Shown here: positions 37,273 to 46,765 of the stretch, piece after piece | Layout: the number at the start of each line of letters is the position of its first letter | Numbering within the stretch: position 1 is the first letter of the stretch | Source of the DNA: Clostridiales bacterium | Lineage (GTDB): Bacteria; Bacillota; Clostridia; Peptostreptococcales; Anaerovoracaceae | Direction of reading: 5' to 3' | Length of the DNA stretch: 64,000 bases | Assembly (NCBI GenBank): GCA_015258265.1 | Contig: JABZIP010000001.1 | Location: 209,524-273,523, forward strand | The notes under the pieces: model-generated | What the model was told of the DNA's origin: nothing | Database searches by the model: none | The model's input: only the letters and a program-made list of their open reading frames with translations | Position numbers and translations under genes: made by a program

Positions 37273-37950
37273 ATGAAAAAAGAAGAAGCGAAAACAAAGG
37301 ATTTTCTTAGAAAAACCGCGACGGTCGCACTCGGTGCAGTGATGCTTTTAACAAGCGCAATGCCTACATTTGCAGCAGGAGATAAAGTTTCGTTTACCGA
37401 TGTGCCCGATAACCATTTCGCAAAGGCGGCAATTGATTTTTGTAATCCGAATATTATGCAGGGCAAGGGCAACGGCAAGTTTGACCCCGAAGGCACACTG
37501 ACACGTGCGGAGGCGGTACAAATTCTTTACAAAGTGGATGGCGGATATTTTAAAGAAGCTCCTGCGGTATTTTCGGATGTAAAAGCAGGCGAGTGGTATA
37601 GCGATGCATTAAATTACGCAGTCGCAAAGAAATACTGCTCAGGTTATCCAACCGGCGAATTTAAACCTGACGGAACGCTTACATACCAAGAATTTGCGGC
37701 AATGGTGGCTAATAGGACGAAGGCATCTTATCCGGCGTGGGCACAAAAAACGGATTTGTTTGAGGGTACGCCAAAATGTACCAAATATTCATCGTGGGCG
37801 AAAGACGGAATATTACTTGCCGAGTTTATGAAGATAACCGAAAATCCGGAAAAACTGGATGCTACGAAGCCTATAACAAGGGCACAAGCGGCTGTCTTTG
37901 CTAACAAAGCAGCTACCACGCAGTTCAAAGTTTTGGAGCCTATTAAATAA
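37273..37950 (+). CDS. SLH-domain exported protein
   Basis: The 225-residue protein is a signal peptide (about 1-35, ending PTFA) followed by three SLH repeats and almost nothing else: VSFTDVPDNHFAKAA, then FSDVKAGEWYSDAL with GYPTGEFKPDG, then a third with PITRAQAAVFANK. It may be a structural or anchoring S-layer-like protein. The ATG at 37273 is preferred since GGGAGAGG lies 9 bases before it and the signal peptide starts normally; an in-frame ATG at 37231 would add 14 acidic residues in front of the signal. Promoter and terminator make it a single-gene unit. Confidence 0.88.
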   Translation: MKKEEAKTKDFLRKTATVALGAVMLLTSAMPTFAAGDKVSFTDVPDNHFAKAAIDFCNPNIMQGKGNGKFDPEGTLTRAEAVQILYKVDGGYFKEAPAVFSDVKAGEWYSDALNYAVAKKYCSGYPTGEFKPDGTLTYQEFAAMVANRTKASYPAWAQKTDLFEGTPKCTKYSSWAKDGILLAEFMKITENPEKLDATKPITRAQAAVFANKAATTQFKVLEPIK

Positions 37951-37958
37951 GAATCGCT

Positions 37959-37990
37959 TAAAAGCCCCGCTTGTAGGGGCTTTTAGTTTA
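37959..37990 (+). terminator. Terminator of the small SLH gene
   Basis: TAAAAGCCCC (37959-37968) pairs with GGGGCTTTTA (37976-37985), ending in a T-rich stretch. Confidence 0.8.
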
Positions 37991-38035
37991 TGGCGTCAGA
38001 GGTTATAAAGAACTGAAAAAGGGTAAGGTATAAAA

Positions 38036-38950
38036 ATGGAAAGAATCGTGTTATTGGCAGCACTTGCATTTTTAGCAGCGGTATATTTCGGGATAGGACT
38101 TATGGTATATCGTTACTTTCAGCAGAAAAATCCTGCGGGTGTACGGCATATGGACGAGGCTGTAAACAATCAGCAAAGAACCGACAAAATGGGAATTGGA
38201 GAGATTGCAACTTATTCTGCGATGCTGATTATAGCTTTTTTAACCATACTGCCAATACTTGGTAGGGGCGGCAGCGGTAACGCCATAATAGCCAGAATGA
38301 TTATATTACCTGTAATAATGGCGGTTTTCAACGCGAGAAAAAGAACGGGGAAAGCCCTATTTGCGCTTGCAGTTGCCTGCCTTTTTATGGTCTTTTTTAT
38401 GATGACGTATATTATAATTGGAGTGCCCGCCAAGGCTCCTGATTGTGTTCTCGACGGAGAATCTATAGTTATGCTGAAAACTACGCCGTCAGATTTGCAA
38501 AAAAGCGGTTTTGAGATAGTTGAAGATGAGATGCTTGGAACCAATACATATGTGCTTGAAAAAAACGGAGTGGAGCTTGGGAAGATATATTTATTGAGGG
38601 ACAAAGAAAAAGCTGAATCCTCTGATACAAGAAAGATAGAAAGAATTGATTTTGATGAAGAGAATCTAACAGCACTTAGAGCAAACGGAAGTTCGCTTAA
38701 ACTGAACGGAGTGGACCTGCTCGCGCCACTTGATAATCAAGTAATGGAAAAGAAATTTAAGAAAAAATTGTGGAATACACCGCAAGATGCAGCGGATAAA
38801 ACTGATATAACCCAGCTTTGGTACGGAATTGCTTGGCGAAATAACAGCGACCACCTATTTTGGAATGAATATTTTGCAACAATGAAAATTGATGAATCGG
38901 GAAATGTTTGGCAAATCGAATTAAACAGCGCATCTCCTGCGGATTATTAG
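38036..38950 (+). CDS. Membrane protein of unknown function
   Basis: The 304-residue protein has four likely transmembrane helices in its first 140 residues (around 4-24, 57-75, 80-98 and 105-128) and a soluble, mixed-charge C-terminal domain of about 165 residues, probably outside. No motif is recognised. A hairpin with AAAAAGCGT (38961-38969) and ACGCTTTTT (39020-39028) after the gene may terminate it. It lies alone between the SLH gene and the LCP gene. Confidence 0.7.
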   Translation: MERIVLLAALAFLAAVYFGIGLMVYRYFQQKNPAGVRHMDEAVNNQQRTDKMGIGEIATYSAMLIIAFLTILPILGRGGSGNAIIARMIILPVIMAVFNARKRTGKALFALAVACLFMVFFMMTYIIIGVPAKAPDCVLDGESIVMLKTTPSDLQKSGFEIVEDEMLGTNTYVLEKNGVELGKIYLLRDKEKAESSDTRKIERIDFDEENLTALRANGSSLKLNGVDLLAPLDNQVMEKKFKKKLWNTPQDAADKTDITQLWYGIAWRNNSDHLFWNEYFATMKIDESGNVWQIELNSASPADY

Positions 38951-39098
38951 ATATATTCCGAAAAAGCGTGCGAGCGGGCATACGATAGTTAATTTTTTGT
39001 GAACAACCGCGGATTTTGTACGCTTTTTATTGCAAGCGAGTGCAAAATGGTATAAACTATAAGGATAGTAAAAAAGAATGAGAGGCGTTTAAAAATAG

Positions 39099-40166
39099 AT
39101 GAAACACGAAACGAATGGAGATAATCATAAACTTTTGAAAAAGAAAAAGAAGAGCAGTACATTATCTATTTTTCTAAAAACATTTATATTTGCATTTGCG
39201 ATTTTGACGGTTATATGCTTCGGTGCAACAACCCTTTTGGAAAAAATGGGAGGAATTAAGCCGTTTGAAAAGAAAAACGGCAAGGATACACCTGTACTCG
39301 AAGATGAGCTTGATTTGGATTCGCTCGTAGATAAGCACAGTCCGTTTTTCAATGCGTTCAAAGATACGAAACGCGCAAACATACTGTTTCTAGGCGTTAA
39401 CGGAGGGCTTACAGATACCATAATGCTTGCCAGTTTCGATATGGAAAACAAGAAAGTCGATGTAATTTCGGTTCCGAGAGATACTTATTACGAAAGACCG
39501 GGATTCAATTCTCTTGCGGAGAGAAAAATCAATTCGGCATATCGAGGAAATCCGGTTAATACTGCAAAAGCGGTGAGCGAGGTGCTTTGCGATATTCCTA
39601 TCAATTACTATGCTGTAATAGAATATGACGGAGTTGAAAATATAGTGGATGCGATGGGTGGAGTGCCGATGGATATTCCTAATATAAACGGCACGGGCGG
39701 AATGTACTACAACGATCCATATGATAAACCGCCACTCAAAATTGCTATTCCTGCGGGACATCAGGTACTTGACGGCAAAAAAGCGGTACAATTTTTGAGA
39801 TTCAGACATGGATATGTGAATGGCGATATAGGAAGAGTCGAAGCGCAGCAACAATTTGTTAAAAGTGCATTTAAACAAACGCTAAGTTTGAATTTACCTA
39901 AAATAGCAAAAACTGTGTTCCAAAATGTAAATTCCGATATTACACTCGGCAAAGCGGTTTCCCTTGCAACAAAAGCGGCAGGTATGGAAAGCGGTGATAT
40001 GAAAACATATACAATACCGTTTGATCCGGAACCGCAAGCACCGTATTATGTGTATCCAAAGAAAAAAGAAATAGAGCAGATGATTGCGGACATATATAAT
40101 CTAAAAAGTTATGAGAGCGATGAAGAAGGGAGTGCGACTGATAACGACGAAACAGACGCAGATTAA
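39099..40166 (+). CDS. LytR-CpsA-Psr (LCP) family phosphotransferase
   Basis: LCP proteins attach wall teichoic acids or other glycopolymers from lipid carriers to peptidoglycan. The 355-residue protein has a basic cytoplasmic start (KKKKKSS), one transmembrane helix (about 22-44) and an outer LCP domain with conserved DTIMLASFD (near 106), VISVPRDTYYE (Arg and Asp of the active site, near 123), the GGVPMDIP segment and FLRFRHGYVNGDIGRVEAQQ near 231, with its Arg residues. SLH proteins need such a wall polymer, so this enzyme may serve their anchoring. It is followed by rho after 2 bases. Confidence 0.93.
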   Translation: MKHETNGDNHKLLKKKKKSSTLSIFLKTFIFAFAILTVICFGATTLLEKMGGIKPFEKKNGKDTPVLEDELDLDSLVDKHSPFFNAFKDTKRANILFLGVNGGLTDTIMLASFDMENKKVDVISVPRDTYYERPGFNSLAERKINSAYRGNPVNTAKAVSEVLCDIPINYYAVIEYDGVENIVDAMGGVPMDIPNINGTGGMYYNDPYDKPPLKIAIPAGHQVLDGKKAVQFLRFRHGYVNGDIGRVEAQQQFVKSAFKQTLSLNLPKIAKTVFQNVNSDITLGKAVSLATKAAGMESGDMKTYTIPFDPEPQAPYYVYPKKKEIEQMIADIYNLKSYESDEEGSATDNDETDAD

Positions 40167-40168
40167 AA

Positions 40169-41383
40169 TTGATAGAAGAAAATGAGGTTCTAGAAGAAAA
40201 AGCGACTGAAAATATTGAAGAACAAGGAGAAAAAACATATACGGAAGAGGAAAGGCCGATAGTTTCGGGGATACTCGAAATTGCTGACGGCGGTTTTGGG
40301 TTCTTACGTTGCGAAAATTTTCTCACCAGTGAAAAGGATATTTATGTAGGACAGGCGCAAATTCGCAGATTTAATTTAAAGACGGGTGATAAGATTACAG
40401 GAATAGCAAGGCGTCCCAATCCAGGTGATAAATTCGGGGCATTGCTTTATGTGAATACCGTAAATGATGATGACCTCAGTATCGCAATCAATAGAAAAGA
40501 CTTTGATGAGTTGATTCCGATATTTCCACAGGACCGTTTTGCACTTGAAACCGGTCGAAGCGAAATTGCTATGCGTCTTGTGGATTTAGTCGCACCGATA
40601 GGAAAAGGGCAAAGGGGAATAATAGTAGCTCCTCCAAAATCGGGAAAAACCGTACTGCTAAAGAAAATAGCGGCTACGATAGAAGAAAAATACAAAGATG
40701 TAGAAATAATCGTTTTACTCGTGGATGAACGACCGGAGGAAGTTACCGATATGAAACGCTCGCTTGTACGCAGTGAGGTAATATATTCCACATTTGATGA
40801 ACAACCGCAAAACCATGTAAAAGTTGCAGAGATGGTTATGGCAAGAGCGCAGCGACTTGCAGAGCATGGAAAAGATGTGGTAGTGCTTTTGGATAGTATC
40901 ACAAGGCTTGCAAGAGCTTACAATTTGGTAGTGCCTGCTTCGGGAAGGACGCTTTCCGGCGGACTTGATCCGGGAGCGCTTCATAGACCGAAAAAGTTTT
41001 TTGGAACTGCTAGAAATATTGAAAACGGCGGAAGTATTACTATACTTGCGACTGCTCTTGTCGAAACAGGCAGCCGTATGGACGATGTAATTTTCGAGGA
41101 ATTTAAGGGAACGGGCAATATGGAATTGCACTTGGACAGGAGCCTCTCGGAAAGACGCATATTCCCTGCAATAGACTTGAACAAGTCGGGTACGAGGCGA
41201 GAGGATTTGCTTATGACGCAAGAGGAACTGGAAACGGTTTATATCATAAGGAGGGCGCTCGGAAACTTAGGCACACGCGAGGCGACGGAGATAATTATAA
41301 GCAATTTGATAAATACGAAAAGTAATGCGGAATTTATAAAGGCAATCAGAAAAATGCCGCTTTTCGAAAAACAAAGCAAGTAG
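40169..41383 (+). CDS. rho: Transcription termination factor Rho
   Basis: Rho is the hexameric RNA helicase that ends transcription. The 404-residue protein has an acidic start without the usual N-terminal SAP-like Rho_N domain, the RNA-binding cold-shock domain ([14 protein letters not shown] near 34 and [14 protein letters not shown] near 57), Walker A APPKSGKT (near 153), [12 protein letters not shown] near 191, Walker [17 protein letters not shown] and the Q/R loops towards residue 330. It starts with TTG only 2 bases after the LCP stop and has no good ribosome site, so translation may be coupled. Shorter than most Rho because of the missing N-terminal domain. Confidence 0.96.
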   Translation: MIEENEVLEEKATENIEEQGEKTYTEEERPIVSGILEIADGGFGFLRCENFLTSEKDIYVGQAQIRRFNLKTGDKITGIARRPNPGDKFGALLYVNTVNDDDLSIAINRKDFDELIPIFPQDRFALETGRSEIAMRLVDLVAPIGKGQRGIIVAPPKSGKTVLLKKIAATIEEKYKDVEIIVLLVDERPEEVTDMKRSLVRSEVIYSTFDEQPQNHVKVAEMVMARAQRLAEHGKDVVVLLDSITRLARAYNLVVPASGRTLSGGLDPGALHRPKKFFGTARNIENGGSITILATALVETGSRMDDVIFEEFKGTGNMELHLDRSLSERRIFPAIDLNKSGTRREDLLMTQEELETVYIIRRALGNLGTREATEIIISNLINTKSNAEFIKAIRKMPLFEKQSK

Positions 41384-41392
41384 GAGAAAAAT

Positions 41393-42490
41393 TTGGATTT
41401 TAGCAAGATATTTTTGGAAAAGGCATGCCCGACAAGTATAGGGGGGCAAGCTATAATAGAGGGAATTATGATGCGCGGAAGCGACCGCACTGCTATCGCA
41501 GTGCGGCTGCCCGACGGGGCGGTGCATCTCAAGACCGAAAAGCTCACCGCACCGTCGGGGGTGATGAAAATACCGCTAATTCGCGGGGTATTTTCATTCG
41601 CTTCCGCGCTGGTAGTAGGCACGAAAACGCTGATGTATTCAGCGGATGTGCTCGAACGCTACGAGCGAGAGAACGCAGAGCGTCTTGCTATTTTTCGCGA
41701 GCAAAAAAAGGCAAGCGGCGAAACTGTTTCGGAAACAGGTGCGTACGAGAAAGATAAAGTAACGATTTTTCTAGAGAAGCATTTAGGGGAAAAAGGTGCT
41801 TGGAATTTCCTTATGTATTTTTCTGCGATTATAGCAGTTGTTTTTTCTGTTGCAGTTTTCATCTTACTTCCCACTGCACTTGTGAATTTTTTGCAGCTCT
41901 ATATAAGCAGTGGAATTGCCCTAAATTTAATTGAAGGAGTATTTCGAATTTTATTGTTTGTCGTCTATATTTTGCTGATATCTAAAATGCCGGATATTAG
42001 GCGAGTTTTTCAATTTCACGGTGCGGAGCATAAGTGCATACATTGCTTTGAAAACAACCTCGAACTCACACCTGCTAATTGCCAAGAGTTTTACACGCTA
42101 CACCCGCGCTGCGGAACCAGCTTTTTGATGTTCGTAATGATTATAAGTTTGATACTTTTTTCGTTGCTCGGTTGGCCGAATTTGTTGCTTAGGGTAGTAT
42201 CAAGGCTTCTCCTTTTGCCTGTAATAGCGGGACTCTCATATGAAGTTTTGAAATTAGCAGGAAGAAGCAACAGCTCGATTGTTAAAATCCTTAGTTTACC
42301 GGGACTTTATTTACAAAAAATAACCACAAAAGAACCTGATACGGAGCATCTTGAAATGGCTATAATAGCCATGAAAGCGGTGCTTGTACCGAAAGACACA
42401 CCCGAAATTTCAATATATTTGCCAAGTTACGATGCGTTTAGCGATTCAGATTTTCTGGCAAGAGAACGAAGCGAGGAGGCACTAAATTGA
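41393..42490 (+). CDS. DUF1385 membrane protein (YqhQ-like)
   Basis: The 365-residue protein has the DUF1385/YqhQ signature: IGGQAIIEGIMMRG (near residue 16), a second conserved region RRVFQFHGAEHKCIHCFE (near 204) followed by ELTPANCQEFYTLHPRCGTSF with its Cys and His, and three or four transmembrane helices. The function is unknown; the gene is usually found between rpmE and prmC. TTG start at 41393, with AGGAG at 41382-41386 overlapping the rho stop. The end overlaps the TTG start of prmC. Confidence 0.9.
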   Translation: MDFSKIFLEKACPTSIGGQAIIEGIMMRGSDRTAIAVRLPDGAVHLKTEKLTAPSGVMKIPLIRGVFSFASALVVGTKTLMYSADVLERYERENAERLAIFREQKKASGETVSETGAYEKDKVTIFLEKHLGEKGAWNFLMYFSAIIAVVFSVAVFILLPTALVNFLQLYISSGIALNLIEGVFRILLFVVYILLISKMPDIRRVFQFHGAEHKCIHCFENNLELTPANCQEFYTLHPRCGTSFLMFVMIISLILFSLLGWPNLLLRVVSRLLLLPVIAGLSYEVLKLAGRSNSSIVKILSLPGLYLQKITTKEPDTEHLEMAIIAMKAVLVPKDTPEISIYLPSYDAFSDSDFLARERSEEALN

Positions 42491-43347
42491 GCATGACAGT
42501 TAAAGAAATTCTCAATGTTGCAAAAAGTTCTTTAAATGAGCATGGAATAGACGAAGCTGAGGTTAATGCCAAGTCGCTAATGTGCCATTTGCTTTCAATA
42601 GATCAGGCGAAGCTCTTTATGAATTGGGATAAAGAGCTTACTGAGCATCAGTGTGAGCTTTATTTTGAACTTTTGGACAGGAGAAATTCGCATATCCCGT
42701 TGCAGTACATAGTCGGTTTTCAAAATTTTATGGGCGAGGAATTCGCTGTGCGAGAGGGGGTTTTGATACCAAGACCGGAAACGGAAATAATGGTCAGCCT
42801 CGCAATTAAAAAGCTGAGCGAAATGAAAAAGCCGAAAGTACTGGATCTTTGCACAGGAAGCGGTATCATAGCGGTAACGATAGCGAAGAATATTGCAAAG
42901 GCAAAAGTTGCAGCAAGTGATATTAGCGAATATGCGATAGCGCTCGCAACTGAAAATGCCAAAAGGCTCAACGCAAGCGTTACTGTAAAAAAAGGCGATT
43001 TGTTTGAACCTTTTAAAGGCAAGTTTACAAAAACAAAGTTTAATATGATAATAAGTAATCCGCCGTATATTAAAACAAGCGAAATAGCAAATTTACAGGA
43101 AGAGGTACGCGATTATGAACCGATTTTGGCTTTGGACGGAGGGCAAGACGGACTTGAATTTTATAAGAGAATCGCAGGCGAGGCATCGGAGCATCTTGTA
43201 AAAGGCGGAATTTTACTCATGGAAATCGGATATGACCAAAAAATGAAAATTATTAGGCTCTTAGAGGAGTCGGGTAAGTATGAAAATATTGATGTTATCA
43301 AAGATTATGCAGGGCATGACAGAATTTTGTATTGTGAAGCAAGTTGA
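42487..43347 (+). CDS. prmC: Release factor glutamine methyltransferase
   Basis: PrmC methylates the Gln of the GGQ motif in release factors. The 286-residue protein has the N-terminal helical domain (1-80), the RPETEIMV segment (near 95), the SAM-binding VLDLCTGSGIIAV (near 118) and the catalytic NPPYI (near 192). GAGGAGG at 42473 gives 7-base spacing to the TTG at 42487, which is therefore preferred over the ATG at 42493. In related genomes prfA follows directly; here a glycosyltransferase gene does, and prfA is not in the window. Confidence 0.95.
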   Translation: MSMTVKEILNVAKSSLNEHGIDEAEVNAKSLMCHLLSIDQAKLFMNWDKELTEHQCELYFELLDRRNSHIPLQYIVGFQNFMGEEFAVREGVLIPRPETEIMVSLAIKKLSEMKKPKVLDLCTGSGIIAVTIAKNIAKAKVAASDISEYAIALATENAKRLNASVTVKKGDLFEPFKGKFTKTKFNMIISNPPYIKTSEIANLQEEVRDYEPILALDGGQDGLEFYKRIAGEASEHLVKGGILLMEIGYDQKMKIIRLLEESGKYENIDVIKDYAGHDRILYCEAS

Positions 43348-43362
43348 TAGGGGGGCAGTGAA

Positions 43363-45279
43363 GTGTCAGATAGTAATGAAAAAACAACTTTAGATGTCGA
43401 CAACATTACATTTGAGCCTACGGAGGACAAAAGCACAGATATTGCAGATGAAAAAATAAGAAAGCTGGCTATAAAGCTCGGCTGGGCTGAGGAAGAACCT
43501 GAAATTGTTGTGCCTAATTTTGATGCAATGGCAGGAATCAAGACTCTTGATGACGATCCGATGATGGGAATCAAGACACTTGATGATGATCCGATGATGG
43601 GAATTAAGACGCTCGATGATGATGCAATGGCAGGAATCAAGACGCTCGACGACGATCCGATGGCGGGAATCAAGACGCTCGACGACAATCCGATGGACGG
43701 AATCAAAACGCTCGATGACAATCCGATGGACGGAATTAAAACACTTGATGAAGATTTTGATATTTTTGGAGATGATCTGGACGATCTCGAAAAAGACAGT
43801 TATTATGATATTGAAGCCATAGATCCGAATGCGGAGGAGGAAATTTCCGAAAGCGAGTACCGAGTTCTTTTGGCTGCGCAAAAAAAACAAAAAAAGCAGC
43901 AGGAAGAGGAAGACAAAATACGCCGTGCAGAAGCGAAGGCAGCCCAAAAGGTTGCGAAAAAAGAAGCTGCATTGGAAAAGAAAAATAAGAAAAAAGAAGA
44001 GGCTCGTCAAAAGAAACTTGAAAAAGCAAACTTCGGTAAATTACGAAGACCGCATATAAATCCAAGCATAACTGTATTACTACCGACATACAATCCCGAA
44101 AGGAAGATATTTGTTGAACAACTTAGAAGTATTGATGCTCAAACTTACGAAAACATTACGATTTTACTACTTGACGATGCTTCGGAGGTACTTACAAAAG
44201 AAGACCTTATGGCGGTCATTCCTAGAGTTGTTACGAATGTTGAGGTCAGAATTGAAAGAAACGAAACTCATCTCGGGGTACGAAAAACCTATGAGAAACT
44301 GATTGAAATGGCTGATAGCGACTTAGTTGCATTTGCAACGCAGCGAGATGACTGGGATAGAAATAAAATTTTGCGTTTAGTGCTCGCAATGGAAGAAGAT
44401 GAAGATGCGGTGCTTGCATATTCGGATGCGCGAGTAATGGATGAGCAGGAAAATATTATAGCGGATTCTCTTTTGGGATATGGACTTTTTGAGGAATTCA
44501 AGGCGGGGAAGAATGTTGCAAGAACGCTACTTGCAAGTAATTCTATAAAGCTGGAAACAGCACTTATAAAAACAGAAAAGTTAAAAAAGGCGGTACCGCT
44601 TGCGCCGGGAATGAAAGTAGACCATTATATAGCGTTTAGAATGGCGCTTGAAGGGAAAATTTTGTTCGTGGGCAGACCGCTTTTGAATATGAGGCTTCAT
44701 ATAAAGCACGATGCGGAGATTTTCGGAAAACGCCCGAAAACGGATAAGGAAAGCTATATAGAGGAAAATATCACATCGAAAATAGCAGGCCTTAAGTGGA
44801 TTGAAAAAGAAGTCGAAATAGATGCGGAATTAAAAGAAGCACTTGATGAAGCAATTATATGGCTTATGGCGCGCAGGGAAAATATGCGAAGCAAAGAAAA
44901 TTTCCAAAAAGATTTATTGGAAGGAAAGGATTTTGCTGAAAACGAGTTACAATTTGAATTAAAAGTTGCCAAGCTCTCGCCTGAGATGTTTGAACTCGAA
45001 TATAAAAAGCATATATTAAGCCTACTCGAGCCTGCACCTGTATATATTGCGGAGCAGAGGAAAAAGGCGCGAAATGAAAAAATATCAAAATTTTTAGATG
45101 GCGCTGCAAAAAAGATTACAAAGGCATTTGCGATTTTAACAGGGTTTATCGGAAAACCGAAGGTTCGAAAAGTAAATACTGCGGTTAAGCGTCAGATAGA
45201 AAGAAAAATGAAAGAGGAAGAACTGCTGGCAAAAAAACAGGAAGAATTACCGAACAAAGGAGAGCAAGCAAACGATTAG
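43363..45279 (+). CDS. Glycosyltransferase (GT2) with N-terminal tandem repeats
   Basis: The 638-residue protein has three parts. Residues 1-135 are acidic and contain seven tandem copies of an 11-residue unit M-x-G-I-K-T-L-D-D-D/N-P (residues 56-131). Residues 150-225 are a charged, Lys/Glu-rich probable coiled coil. From about 228 a family 2 glycosyltransferase domain starts ITVLLPTYNPERK, with LLLDDAS as the first Asp motif, VAFATQRDDWDRNKI (near 325) as the metal-binding region and LLNMRLHIKHD (near 444). A basic C-terminal tail follows. It resembles rhamnan/polysaccharide synthesis enzymes. Start is GTG at 43363 behind a G-rich site. It lies 3 bases before the radical SAM gene. Confidence 0.85.
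   Translation: MSDSNEKTTLDVDNITFEPTEDKSTDIADEKIRKLAIKLGWAEEEPEIVVPNFDAMAGIKTLDDDPMMGIKTLDDDPMMGIKTLDDDAMAGIKTLDDDPMAGIKTLDDNPMDGIKTLDDNPMDGIKTLDEDFDIFGDDLDDLEKDSYYDIEAIDPNAEEEISESEYRVLLAAQKKQKKQQEEEDKIRRAEAKAAQKVAKKEAALEKKNKKKEEARQKKLEKANFGKLRRPHINPSITVLLPTYNPERKIFVEQLRSIDAQTYENITILLLDDASEVLTKEDLMAVIPRVVTNVEVRIERNETHLGVRKTYEKLIEMADSDLVAFATQRDDWDRNKILRLVLAMEEDEDAVLAYSDARVMDEQENIIADSLLGYGLFEEFKAGKNVARTLLASNSIKLETALIKTEKLKKAVPLAPGMKVDHYIAFRMALEGKILFVGRPLLNMRLHIKHDAEIFGKRPKTDKESYIEENITSKIAGLKWIEKEVEIDAELKEALDEAIIWLMARRENMRSKENFQKDLLEGKDFAENELQFELKVAKLSPEMFELEYKKHILSLLEPAPVYIAEQRKKARNEKISKFLDGAAKKITKAFAILTGFIGKPKVRKVNTAVKRQIERKMKEEELLAKKQEELPNKGEQAND
43528..43755 (+). repeat. 33-base in-frame tandem repeat, seven units
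   Basis: Units begin at 43528, 43561, 43594, 43627, 43660, 43693 and 43726 and each starts with ATG; the last is 30 bases. They differ mostly at third codon positions and in the residue after the first Met (A, M or D), so they are related but no longer identical. Copy number change would keep the reading frame. Confidence 0.95.
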
Positions 45280-45282
45280 AAA

Positions 45283-46683
45283 ATGGTACATACATTTAAA
45301 AATAACGGATACAATATAGCAATAGATTCAAACAGTGGAGCGGTTCATGTACTGGATGAGCTTTCTTATGAAGTGATAGACAGGCTAAAGGATGAAATTC
45401 CAAGAGAGGAAATAAAAGCTCAGCTGCTTTACGAATATCGTGATAATCCGGAGGTTACGAAAAAGGATATAGACGAAGTGTTTGACGATGTTGATGAACT
45501 GGTGCAGGCAGGGGAGTTGTTTTCAGCAGATGCCTTCAAGGATATGGCGGGTGGATTTAAGAAAAGACAAGCCGTACTTAAGGCAATTTGTCTTCATGTT
45601 GCCCATTCGTGTAATGCCGCTTGTACTTATTGCTTTGCCGGTGAAGGCGAATATCGGGATGATGCCAAGTGGATTATGAGCTATGAGGTTGGAAAAAAGG
45701 CTATTGATTTTTTAGTTGAAAACTCGCATGGCAGAAGAAATCTGGAGGTTGATTTTTTTGGTGGTGAGCCGCTGCTAAACTGGCAAATGATAAAAGATTT
45801 AGTACATTACGCAAAAAGCATAGAAGAATCTGCCGGAAAAAATTTCAGATTTACACTTACCACGAACGGAATGCTTGTAGATGATGATGTTATAAAGTTT
45901 TCAAACGAGCATATGTGCAATGTTGTAATGAGCCTTGACGGCAGAAAAGAGGTAAATGATAAATTCCGCATTACGAAAGGCGGTAACGGGATTTACGATA
46001 TAGTTGTTCCGAAGTTTATTGATTTTGCAGAAGCAAGAGAGCATAAGGACTACTATGTGAGAGGGACATATACGCATTACAATCTTGACTTTTACGAAGA
46101 TATCATACATATAGCGGACTTGGGATTTAAGGAAATTTCGCTCGAACCTGTTGTTTGCTCAAATGACGAACCGTATGCTATTCGCGAGGAGGATTTATCG
46201 CAAATTTATGAGCAATACGACAAGCTGGCTGCAGAAATGGCAAGGAGATTTAAACGCAAGGAAAATGAATTCAATTTTTATCATTTCAATATAGATTTGG
46301 AGGGAGGACCTTGCATCAGCAAGAGGATTTCCGGATGCGGAGTAGGTACGGAATACCTTGCAGTAACACCGACGGGAGAACTTTATCCATGTCATCAATT
46401 TGTGGGCGATGAAGAATTTTGTATAGGGAATTTGGATGACGGTATAGTTAAAGCGGAAATAGCGGAACGCTTTAAGTCTTGCAACATATATTCACACGAA
46501 GAATGTGATGATTGCTTTGCAAGGATGTATTGCAGCGGTGGATGTGCTGCAAACGCACAGCATTATGCAGGGAAAATAGAGGGTGTTTACGATATAGGCT
46601 GTAAACTTCATAGGAAACGCTTGGAATGCGGAATTATGCTACAAGTTGCCAAAAAACTTGCAATGCCTACCTGCGATAATTGA
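45283..46683 (+). CDS. scfB: SCIFF peptide maturase (radical SAM/SPASM)
   Basis: The 466-residue protein is a radical SAM enzyme of the type that forms thioether bonds in the SCIFF peptide. An N-terminal peptide-recognition-like domain (1-95, HVLDELSYEVIDRL) precedes the radical SAM core with C110, C114 and C117 in CNAACTYC, FFGGEPLLNW near 163 and SLDGRKEVNDKFR near 218. The C-terminal SPASM domain has Cys in GCGVGTEYLAVTPTGELYPC and ECDDCFARMYCSGGCAANAQ. The gene usually follows scfA, a short peptide with six Cys; no such ORF is seen on either side here. It lies 3 bases after the repeat-bearing glycosyltransferase gene. Confidence 0.9.
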   Translation: MVHTFKNNGYNIAIDSNSGAVHVLDELSYEVIDRLKDEIPREEIKAQLLYEYRDNPEVTKKDIDEVFDDVDELVQAGELFSADAFKDMAGGFKKRQAVLKAICLHVAHSCNAACTYCFAGEGEYRDDAKWIMSYEVGKKAIDFLVENSHGRRNLEVDFFGGEPLLNWQMIKDLVHYAKSIEESAGKNFRFTLTTNGMLVDDDVIKFSNEHMCNVVMSLDGRKEVNDKFRITKGGNGIYDIVVPKFIDFAEAREHKDYYVRGTYTHYNLDFYEDIIHIADLGFKEISLEPVVCSNDEPYAIREEDLSQIYEQYDKLAAEMARRFKRKENEFNFYHFNIDLEGGPCISKRISGCGVGTEYLAVTPTGELYPCHQFVGDEEFCIGNLDDGIVKAEIAERFKSCNIYSHEECDDCFARMYCSGGCAANAQHYAGKIEGVYDIGCKLHRKRLECGIMLQVAKKLAMPTCDN

Positions 46684-46765
46684 TAGACAAAATCAGAAAG
46701 TACAAAATTGAAGAATTCAGCAACAGGGATATTATAGACCAAAATAACAAGTATGCAGATAATAA

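Noticed and set aside
41441..41455. G6 tract as another slippage site
   Set aside because: It lies inside the conserved IGGQ codons of the DUF1385 gene and is short; a frame change would destroy the protein.
43528..43755. Multi-core peptide precursor (graspetide-like KTLDDD units) modified by the adjacent radical SAM enzyme
   Set aside because: The units lack Cys, no ATP-grasp ligase is present, and they are part of a glycosyltransferase; kept only as a tandem repeat finding.
43528..43755. CRISPR array
   Set aside because: The 33-base units are contiguous, without spacers, and encode protein.
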